Positions 25,201 to 34,211 of a stretch of 64,000 nucleotides of DNA are shown here, piece by piece; the first letter of the stretch is position 1; each line of letters begins with the position of its first letter. Both the position numbers and the translations under genes were made by a program. The notes below the pieces were generated by a model, which had not been told where the DNA came from, searched no databases, and saw only the letters and a list, made by a program, of their open reading frames with translations. The DNA comes from Sarcocystis neurona (Eukaryota > Apicomplexa > Conoidasida > Eucoccidiorida > Sarcocystidae). The stretch spans positions 4,341,783-4,405,782 of the forward strand of contig KL647293.1 in the NCBI GenBank assembly GCA_000727475.1, read 5' to 3'.

Positions 25201-26801
25201 ACGAGGGGTACTGCCAAGCATTTTTGATAGACAGCAACACAGAGGAGTAGTCAGACGAATACTGTGGGACGGAGAAGAATGTAGGACGTGGACGGCCGAT
25301 ACACTGCTTCTTCTAATAGTAACACAGTGGTCTCAACAGTCATATACCGTCGTAGTAGTAGCTGCAGCAGTACTAGTAGTGTACTACTAGTAGTAGTAGT
25401 ATAGTAGTACTAGTACTAGTAGTAGTAATACTAGTAGTAGTAGTAGTAGTACTAGTAGTAGTAGTACTAGTAGTAGTAGTACTAGTAGTAGTACTAGTAA
25501 TACTAGTAGTAGTAGTAGTACTAGTAGTAGTAGTAGTGGTAGTAGGAATAGTCATATAGTAATACCACGAGCAATAGAGTAATATAGTAGTATAGCAGTA
25601 GTAGTATGGTATTAGTACTAGTAGTAGTGTACTACTAGCAGCAGTATTAGTCATATAAAGTACTAGTAAGAGCAGTGGAGTAACGTAGTACTAGTAGGAG
25701 TGTTTATAGTCGTAATGTAGCAGGAATAGTAATATAGTAGTTGCACTAGCAATACTACTACTAGTAGTAACAGATAGGAGGTGTAACCATATGATAGTAG
25801 TACTGCTCACATAGATGTAATAGTTAGATAGTAGTAGTAATAGTGATATAGTAGTGGTAGTAGTAATAGAAATATAGTCGTAGTAGTGGTTGGACCAGTA
25901 CTATAGCAGTAGTAGTAGTGGTAATAGTAATGTAGTAGAGTTGTTGGGGTGGTAGTAGTAGTAGTGGTGGTCGTCGTAGTAACAGCAGTAAAGTAGTAGT
26001 AATATGTGAGAGCCATAACATGGAAGTATATGAGAAGAGTGATGATAAGAGTAATACCAGAAGTCGACCCGTTACATAGAAAAAGTCATATACCCATATC
26101 AGTAGAAGTGATATAAAAGTCGTAGTATATAAGGAGGAACAGAAGAAAGTAGATATAAAAGTGTTGTATAGGAGAAGAGAGAACTTGCTTAGAAGATACA
26201 GCAGGAAGAACAGGTAGTAGAAAAGAACTGCAGCAAATGTACGTACCGCCTACATAAACAGCGGCGCCGAGAAGTCGCTCTCGCCAAAACCTGCCGCCAG
26301 CAGCAAATCGGAAAAAACAAATCGGAAGCTTCTTCGATCAGGCTCGTGTGTGCGCCCCTACAAGCAAGAACTCATATATTCGTGTACACGTACTTCTACG
26401 TGTATATGTCTGAAACAGAAGGGCACCTACATGCTGACACACACATATATTTTCTGACACGGTTCTCCATGACAGCTCTGAAGAAGGCGCGGGCGTGTAC
26501 GCATGCATACCTATATCTGCCTATACGTGTATAACAAACCGCATGCACAACACATATATATATGAGTGTATTCATATTTCTGCCGGCAAATATCTTTACG
26601 TGGACATATATGTGCGTTCTCGGCGTCTAAGTCTACTTATATATGTTTCTGCAGACACACGTGAGATATGAAGCTCTTCGGGGGAGGCACACGCCCACAA
26701 AAGCACGGAGAAAAAGGAGCAGCTCTTTTAAAACGCCACCAGGAACAGCGGCAACAGGGACGGACCGGAGACTGCAGCAGCAGCAGGATGGGCAGTCCTA
26801 G
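19268..26801 (+). CDS. Unrecognised basic, low-complexity protein, five phased exons
   Basis: Exons 19268-19395, 20828-20966, 22024-22286, 24841-25042 and 26655-26801 join with consistent phases (0/2, 2/0, 0/2, 2/0, 0/stop) to about 292 residues; the N-terminus is not included. Exon 1 has a clean acceptor (acttttcag) and reads AVCPPAERASGGAPALVGV. Exon 3 reads TETPEHVHSQTVGETPILEK, then Gln runs. Exon 4 reads QIEREKKPSRRVTKVRTQQQ. The last exon reads VRYEALRGRHTPTKARRKR and ends DGQS-stop. The protein is rich in Gln, Arg and Lys, without membrane segments or a known domain, so a nuclear or RNA-binding role is possible but only a guess. The alternative acceptor at 20781 would add VYVQLLMGP but breaks phase with exon 1. 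In exon 4 the donor at 25043 was chosen because it restores phase; the frame stays open to 25390. Confidence 0.55.
20272..20795 (+). repeat. 65-bp minisatellite of acceptor-like units in an intron
   Basis: The motif gtacagctg (or a close form) recurs at about 20399, 20464, 20529, 20594, 20659 and 20787, that is every 64-65 bases, about eight copies. Each unit holds a ccacatc/ttgttgaca segment, then a pyrimidine tract ending ccag or similar, then gtgtatgtacagctg. The array ends 33 bases before the exon at 20828. Confidence 0.9.
22440..24080 (+). repeat. AGT/TAG trinucleotide array, about 1.6 kb
   Basis: Nearly uninterrupted agt units, with act, gta and cgt variants, fill most of the intron 22287-24840. 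A non-AGT island at about 23100-23220 contains aagcagcgttatg and looks unrelated. The array opens frames rich in Val or Ser that are not proteins. Confidence 0.9.
25340..26010 (+). repeat. AGT/TAG trinucleotide array in the following intron
   Basis: Same repeat type as 22.4-24.1 kb, here with actagt palindromes and longer pure stretches at 25385-25555, inside the intron 25043-26654. Sequence 26030-26340 is degenerate and AT-leaning with no gene seen. Confidence 0.9.
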
Positions 26802-27384
26802 AGGCGTGACCGCAGCAACGGGTCCAGCAACAGCAGCAGCTGACACGCCAACGGCAGCAGCAGCGGCCCTACCGGCGCAGGATTTCACACCGGCAGCAGC
26901 AACAGCAGCGGCAGCACCACCCGCGTTGGCATCGGCACAGCACCAGCAGCAGCAACAGCAGCAGCAGCAGGAGCAACGGCAGAAGCGGGGACACCAGCAG
27001 CAGCTGCCACGCCGGGAACAGAAACAGCCGCAGCCCTACCGGCGCAAAAGCTCACAATAGCAGCAGCAACAGCAGAAACAGCCGCGTCCGCATCGGCACA
27101 GCGGCAGCAGCAGCAGCAAGAGCAGCTGCCACGCCACGAGCAGAAGCGGCAGCAGCCCTATTGGCGCAGGTTTTCACAGCAGCAACAGCACTAGCAGCAG
27201 GAGCAACAGCAGCAGCGGCAGTGCAGCAGCAGCGGCAACGACAGCGGCGGCAGCTCCAGCAGCAGCAGTAGCAGGAAACAGAGGGAGAGGAGGAGGATGC
27301 GGTAGCCACGGCAGCAGGGACACACAGCAGCAGGAGCGAGCCGCAGCTGCAGCAGAAATTGATGGAACTTCTCACCAGAGAGGA
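26802..27384 (+). repeat. CAG-rich block between two + strand genes
   Basis: Imperfect cag/gca triplets keep all three + frames open and yield Ala-, Gln- or Ser-rich peptides. The frame that joins the next gene (first base 27061) is open from 27061 into its first exon. The coding region of that gene may therefore begin here and not at the ATG at 27385. Confidence 0.6.
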
Positions 27385-30116
27385 ATGAGAGACTCCAGAC
27401 GACAGAGCCAATCTCCTACGAGAAGAACTGCCAAGGCCAGGTCGAGCATGTATATGCTCTCAGCTGCCTCCACCTGCTGTGCAACTACGACGTAGACACG
27501 CAGCACAAAACATACCCCTATATCCTTTCATACATATATACACACATATATACACGCATACATGCATATGTACACACATACACATACATATATATATATA
27601 TATAGGTACATCCATCTATCTATACAAATATACATACACAGGGACAGCATCCGTATCCACACAGGCACACACATATCCACATATACACATCTATATACAT
27701 ACACAGGAACATCACCGTTACACACACATTTACATTCATACATGCAAATATACATATATATACATACATAAAGACATCATCCATAGACACACACACACAT
27801 ATATAATGGATATGTATGGATACATATGTTATATAACTTTATATTATGATAGATACATGGATGGATATCGATGTCCACGTCGGGGTTTCCAGGGATGGAC
27901 GACTTCTTGCTGCGTCCAATTGCTGCGTCACTGACATACGCAGGCAATTCGTGGACGAAAATATGGGAGAGACAGGGGTAGGCACACACGCACGTATTCA
28001 AAATTGCCACATATATATATATATAGAGAGAGAGAGAGACATACATATCTCTACTTATATGTACATATATGTAGATACCTAGACATGTGGTAGTCCCTAT
28101 GAATACTCTGTGAGGCTTCTATTAATGACTCACTAACTTCCATAAAGTTAGCAGAGATATACGTATGAAAAAAGAGGAAGCTATATATATGTATTTATAT
28201 ATATACATATATATATATACATGCAGCGTTACATGTATGTGCGATTGTGTGTCATATATATAATACTTGTAAGTTCGGATTTATATTCATGTCTACATGT
28301 ATGTACGTCTATTTATATATGCATATGCATATGTACACGTATGTGTGTGAATGTATGTATACTTGCGTGAAACATATACATGCAGATTTATATATACGTA
28401 TGTGTAGATATTATATATATGTGCGTGCCGCCAGGAAACATCTGTTATCCTTTGGAAGTGTCAATATATTAATCCACGTCAATATACGGTTGACTTATAC
28501 ATACATACACACATAGAAGTATATATACAGCTACACAGATACACCTTCATAGATACACATATACACATATATATGTATGAAGATACATACCTACATATCA
28601 GTGTCTAGGTAGACAGGCGCAACGCACCTGTGTATATACATATGTACAGAAGCAGGCACACACGCATACACACCCACACACATGCTGGTATGCAACTGCT
28701 GTCTCGTAGTTCCGCCGCCAGAGACGCCTCAGAAGTAGCAGCAGCGTGTGAAGCGACACATGCGCACTGCCACGTACACATTCGAAGATATCCACCAACA
28801 ACAGCAGAGACAGAAGGAGCGGACGAAGAGAAAAAAGGAGAGCACCAGCAAGGGGAAGAGACGCAGGGGTACAGACGGAGACGGAGACAGGAAGGTGGAG
28901 ACGGAGACAGGAAGAGGCGGAGACAGAGATGGGGAAGGGACGGAGACGGGAGGTGGAGACGGAGACAGAGGGAGAAGGAGACGGGAAGGGACGGAGACGG
29001 GGAAGGGACGGCGACGGAGACGGGAACAGGAGGGTGGAGACGGAGACAGGAAGGTGAAGATGGGAAGGGACGGGGACAGAGACGGGAGGAGACGGAGACG
29101 GAGACGGGAAGGTGGAGACGGGAGGATGGAAACGGGGAAGGACGAGAGAAGGAGTTGCAGGGATCTACGGACGGGTCCATCCTCAACAGGGAGACACTTT
29201 CGCCTCCCTTCACCTGCCCGGCTGCACACGACTATCCATACATATACATCGATATATATACGCATTTGTTTATCCATGTAGAAAATATATATGTATTGTC
29301 CATACCTATAAGTATATATATACATATATTTGTCTATACACATATATGTATAAGCTAATATATACATTCAGTGATTGCAGGATGCTGAGGCTGCCTTTTG
29401 CACGTTGGTGTGCTGGAAGACATCGAGGAGTACACTCGCCAAAGTATGTACAGAATCACGGGTATATACTCACGTATATGCTTCACAAATACATAAAAAC
29501 AGATACGAGAATCTTCACACATATATATGTGTGGACACGTACACGTAAAATTCACACACGCACACACATAGACATGTATATATGCATGCAGAGGGATACC
29601 TGGACGCGTGTCTATTTGTCCTTCTGCCCCAGCAAGTAGTCTTCGTACAACGCATGCAGGCACCCATATATAAATGACCTCCCGCTATACCCAGATACAT
29701 ATATATAAACAGGTAGGCTGTGTAGCCCAGACAAACATATCTTCATTTAGTCGGTAATATATCTCAACATGACTTCAACAGGATACAAATATATATGTGG
29801 AGAGGTGCCTACATTTCTCTGAGAATACCGGGACGCTCTTTGTTGCTGTTGGGCGATCTCTTCATTTGGACGTGCACAGGAATGTGAGGAGCGCCGCGTC
29901 GCATGCAAGAGCAGCCAGCTGCTGTTGCAGACGCGTTGCCGTCGGAAACGCGTACCACAATGGAGAAGGAGACGGGGAGACAGATTTACAAAAGACAGAG
30001 AGACGGAGACACAGACAGGAAAAAAAAACCTTCACACGCACAGACACATATCTACAAACACATGGACACACATAAGAGAAGACGACAGAGAGGAGTGTGC
30101 ATGCACGTCCACATAA
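27385..30116 (+). CDS. Small Cys-containing protein, unknown function, four phased exons
   Basis: Exons 27385-27440, 27893-27977, 29381-29443 and 29880-30116 join in phase to 146 residues from the ATG at 27385. Exon 1 is Arg/Ser/Gln-rich (MRDSRRQSQSPTRRTAKA). The core reads LLAASNCCVTDIRRQFVDEN, then DAEAAFCTLVCWKTSRSTLAK, then ECEERRVACKSSQLLLQTRC. Cysteines fall as CC, C-x3-C, C-x6-C and a last C, suggesting disulphides or metal binding, but the spacing is not the twin CX9C of mitochondrial CHCH proteins. The tail after Cys is basic and Thr/His-rich and may be an over-extension into repeat DNA. An alternative frame of exon 2 (MDDFLLRPIAASLTYAGNSW) is also open. The gene may start upstream in the CAG block. 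It converges on the - strand gene that follows. Confidence 0.5.
28003..28600. repeat. TATA/CATA microsatellite in the intron of the small Cys-containing gene
   Basis: Dense tatata, catata and tgtatg steps fill this part of the intron 27978-29380. A related block at 27530-27835 lies in the preceding intron. The frames it opens (Tyr-Ile, His-Thr) are repeat artefacts. Confidence 0.9.
28876..29155 (+). repeat. GGAGAC-type purine minisatellite
   Basis: About 280 bases are built of ggagac, ggaggtggagac and ggaaggtggagac blocks, almost pure purine plus C on the + strand. The array is inside the intron 27978-29380. It opens Arg/Asp/Gly- and Pro/Ser-rich frames on the two strands, which I treat as artefacts. 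Confidence 0.9.
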
Positions 30117-30383
30117 ATATATATACACACGTATACGTATATATATATATATATATATATGTATGAGGCACACGCAGGTACTTTAGTGACGTACAACACG
30201 TTTGCCAAGGTTGAAGAAAATAAACGCATGCAAAAAGTTTCTCAAGTTCATATGTCCACTCACATGGAGGTCAAAGACCCGCATAAAAAGTCACATACAT
30301 CTATACGTACACACTAATACCTTCACACAGATCTACACATAAATCTATATACATTCAAATCTATATATATACGTAGAGAGAGA

Positions 30384-30431
<48 letters not shown>

Positions 30432-30869
30432 GACACACACACACACGCAGACAGACGCCCACCTTTATCCGCATATATATATGAACTTATGTATACGTGA
30501 ATACATATATAGATATTATACGCTTCGACACAAATGCAGATATACATATATATGTGGCTGTGTATACGCAGACAGAGACGTGCGAGTAGAAAGTTACATA
30601 CATCTATACGTAGTCATTGATATCTACATATATATCTATGTAGATTCAAATACATACTCATATATACATATATAAACACCCGTACACACATATACACACA
30701 GACAGATCTATCTATATCTGCATATATACATATACATATATATATGTATATGTATGTATACGTGTATACATAGACGTTACACGCATCGATATAAAGGTAG
30801 ATTTATACATGTGTGAAGGGGTGTATAGGCAGAGAGGTATATGCGCGAATAGAGAGTTGTCGATTGCAC
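30117..30869. other. Convergent intergenic region of microsatellites
   Basis: Between the + strand gene ending near 30116 and the - strand gene there are TATA arrays (30118-30165, 30340-30375, 30720-30760) and a (CA)n tract (30385-30446). No gene is seen. The - strand membrane-protein frame stays open down to a stop at 30712, so its 3' end may lie here. Confidence 0.6.
30385..30446 (+). repeat. (CA)n dinucleotide tract
   Basis: A run of ca dinucleotides, pure for about 44 bases and then interrupted by gcag. Confidence 0.95.
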
Positions 30870-33527
30870 CTGCGCAGGCGATCAACGTGGAAATGCCGTA
30901 GACGACAAACCCGAAGCGCAGGACGTTGTGGAAGCCCTGGTAGCGCCTTTGCTGCAGCAGCAAAACCGACAGCGCCAGCAGAAGAAATACGCAGCAACAG
31001 TGGCAGGCCAAGGAGACGCCAGCAGCAGCAGTCCCGACACACACCACCGCCACCGTTACAGCAGCAGCACTGCAGTAGCAGCAGCACTGCAGTAGCAGCA
31101 GCACTGCAGTAGCAGCAGCACTGCAGTAGCAGCAGCACTGCAGTAGCAGCAGCACTGCAGTAGCAGCAGCACTGCAGTAGCAGCAGCACTGCAGTAGCAG
31201 CAGCACTGCAGTAGCAGCAGCACTGCAGTAGCAGCAGCACTGCAGTAGCAGCAGCACTGCAGTGGCAGCAGCAGTGCAGTAGCAGCAGCAGGAGTGCAGT
31301 GGCAGCAGCAAGAGTGCAGTAGCAGCAGCAGCACTGCAGGAGCAGCAGCAGCAGCGGCAGAGCAGTAGCAGCGCAGCACAACCATTTCCATACGTCTTCG
31401 GCAACTGAGTTCTGCACACACGTAAATACACACGTTTATATGCGTGTATACACATATATTGATATACGCACTACGTACACACCTATGTATTTCACGTCAA
31501 GGTACACAACCCACACACATACGTCCACACATACATCCCTGAATAGAAACACATGTGGCCAGACGCAGACCTACGTAAAAGCTACATTCAGACAGATGCA
31601 CTCGCATGCGTGACGCGACGCGTATCTGTAACCCATTCATATACAGCCACGTACGCAGAGGTACACACGTGTAGACCGATACACGTGCTTATATATATAT
31701 ATATATATATGCACAGTACGGAGGGACATATCTGGTAATGAAAACCCGCCCCAAGTACACTTTGACTTCTTCCATGAGGACGGCCACTGGCAGACACACG
31801 CTCGCGCTTCCTCATATCACTGTTGGGCCCAACATCCAGCGTCTCATTATCTTCGTCGTGGGCACTACACATATACGTATATATATATTTATATGGAAGA
31901 GAGTTAGACAGATATATATATATATACATATATATACACACATGTGTGTATGAAGGGACCACCAACAGACATATATATACACATATAGTGGACGAACATA
32001 TACGGAGGATTATATATATATATGTGTATACACGTATCTATATATACATATATATGTGTATGGATAGGAGGAACATAGATTACTGTTTACATATGCATAT
32101 GTATGGAAGGAACCTACACAGAGGGGCGTCATAAGGCGTAAGTATATATAGTTACATATATATAAAGAGAGAGATACAGGTATAGATGAATACAGACGCA
32201 TAGACGGCATTCCTTCCATACATCACATCCATACGTGCATATATGGATAAATTTATTTGTAAGTTATAGAGACACACAAATGTAGGTGACTTTTCTGTCG
32301 GGTACAGAGAGGTGTAGAATAATACACATGCATGTCGAAGAGGAAATATATGTGGCAGAAAAGGCTCACCTGCTGAGAATAGCCAAGCCTACTGATCTGC
32401 ATGCCCGCATGCATCCCCCACTGCAACGAGCCCCACACGCACACACATATATGTGCGCACAGCAGTCCCGTGGGGATGAGCAACAGCAGCAGCAGCAGAA
32501 GCAGGAACAACAGCAGACGACAGCCCGAGCAGCAGCGCGCACAGCAGAGTGCAAGACGAACAAATGCTTGTGGGTGAGGCAGCTGGCAGATGCACCTCCC
32601 GGCGTACGCAGCAGCAGCCCGGATGCGCAGCAGCAGCGATGGCCCGGCAGCAGCACCTCAGACATGCAGCAGCAGCACACACACACAGCAGTAGCGATGG
32701 CCATCAGCAGCAGTACCCACGTGTTTGCAGTGACGAAGAAGCCCAGTCCACACACCACGACGCTTGGGGGACCTCCCCATGCCGCCACACAACTCTCTAC
32801 ACTTATATATATCTATCCTACCGCGACGCAACATTATACACTTTATGTGTATCGTGCCGCCATACAACATCACAAATATATATATATATCGGTACGCGCA
32901 TGTAAGGATATACACACATATATGCATATGTATATATTACGATATCTAACAGCTATGTGAGTATATATATACATATATACATATATATACATATGTACGG
33001 TAATGAGTGTGTATACATATACGTATATATATGTGTGAGTTTCACTGTATACTACGGAAGCTACATTTTCTACTTGTATATGCATATATAGGTCTATACA
33101 TATATGTACACCACCAGATATATATATATATAATTCCTATACATTGTACGTAGCTATACAATTTGCTGTGAATATATATCAGTGCGTATCTACGACCTTG
33201 CAGATCTTCCGTATAGAACGCGGTTTGGGTAATATATACATGTATAGACTGATAGGTAGAAACACAGATATACGTATACACTGATAGATAGATATACACA
33301 TATATATATATATATATATATATATGTGAATCTTTGCGTAGAGGATAGTAGAGAGAGATGCTCACCCAAGAAGCTTGAAGCGCAGCAGCGTAATAGATGC
33401 TCCATCCGAGGAGGTCGCGGGCCAAGACGCTACAACCCCACACTGCAGCAGCAAAACGCATGCGGCACCACCAGGACCCAAATGCAAGCAGCAAAGCCAC
33501 AGGACCCGCCGGCAAGTGTACACAAAT
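30870..33527 (-). CDS. Unrecognised multi-pass membrane protein, several exons
   Basis: Read right to left. Exon 33527-33366 (54 codons, good acceptor tttctgtag, donor GTGAGC) reads PAGPVALLLAFGSWW, then LLGWSIYYAAALQASW. An exon starting at 32794 is in phase 0 with it and reads SVVVCGLGFFVTANTWVLLL. A segment starting at 31411 reads NSVAEDVWKWL followed by a Leu run. A last segment to 30870 reads GVSLACHCCCVFLLLALSV, then RRYQGFHNVLRFGFVVYGIS, with a possible donor after it. Together this gives at least four hydrophobic spans with aromatic borders, so an integral membrane protein is likely. The internal boundaries between 32700 and 31060 are not resolved because the DNA there is CTG-rich. 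The frame can also be read on to a stop at 30712. No family recognised. The 5' end may lie further right, beyond TATA repeats. Confidence 0.5.
31061..31262 (+). repeat. 17-bp minisatellite (cagcagcactgcagtag)
   Basis: About 11.7 nearly perfect copies of a 17-bp unit; the actg step recurs at 31069, 31086 and so on. Because 17 is not a multiple of three, three copies make one 17-residue period in translation, on either strand. It lies within the - strand membrane-protein gene, probably in an intron, and degenerates on its right into cag triplets to about 31365. Confidence 0.9.
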
Positions 33528-34211
33528 CTACAGAAACAAAGCAGACAAACACACGTCCATCTACATATATATGTATGTCCTGATATATACACGTACGTAT
33601 GCATGCATATCTCCATCTTGATTTATAACCCCATATATAGAGAGAAAGAAAAGACTAGGAACACACATATCTATATATATGTAGACGTACTAACATGTAT
33701 ACATATATGTGTATCTGTATATACGTTTTTTGTGGCGTGAAGTATACTACCGTACTACACACACACACATATATTTCTATACAGAGACCCAGGAAGAGTT
33801 ACGTATACATTTACGGATATATGTAGCTGTACGTCTCTGTACACAGATACATATATGTATGTACATACATACGCCACTTCGTCCCAGGACATGCAGCAGT
33901 ATAGACGCACATACGGAGAGAAGTGTATACATCTATATACATATACACTCTCGTCTGTAGGCACAGAAGTGTGTATCTATATACGTGACCACCACGCATA
34001 TACGTATATGTACCCAGCGCATGCGTTGGCGTCACTTATACGCACACATATATATGTTTGTGAACAAATAGTTATACACGTTTACGTGTATATCGATATT
34101 TACCTACAGAGATACATATACCTACACACAGAACTATACATACACATATCTGTAGAGAGCTATATACAGCCACACACAGACAGAGAGCCTCACACATATA
34201 CACAAAGGAAC
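33528..34211. other. Microsatellite spacer, no gene seen
   Basis: TATA, TACA and CACA steps dominate. Open frames here encode Tyr/Ile/His/Thr-rich peptides typical of such repeats. The block separates the exons of the - strand membrane protein from the large CAG block to its right. Confidence 0.6.

Noticed and set aside
22440..26010. CRISPR-like array of regularly spaced repeats
   Set aside because: The repeats are simple trinucleotides without spacers, in a eukaryotic intron.
28630..29358. 242-codon + frame and matching - frames over the GGAGAC repeat
   Set aside because: The frames are opened by the purine minisatellite and TATA repeats; composition is Arg/Gly/Asp or Pro/Ser only.
31056..31433. 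Leu/Cys/Ala-rich - strand frame over the 17-bp repeat
   Set aside because: A 17-bp period opens all frames. It is not evidence of a protein, and only the flanking non-repeat parts were used.
32870..33330. Tyr/Ile/His-rich frames in TATA DNA here and at many other places
   Set aside because: These are typical translations of tata/cata microsatellite, with no start or conservation signal.
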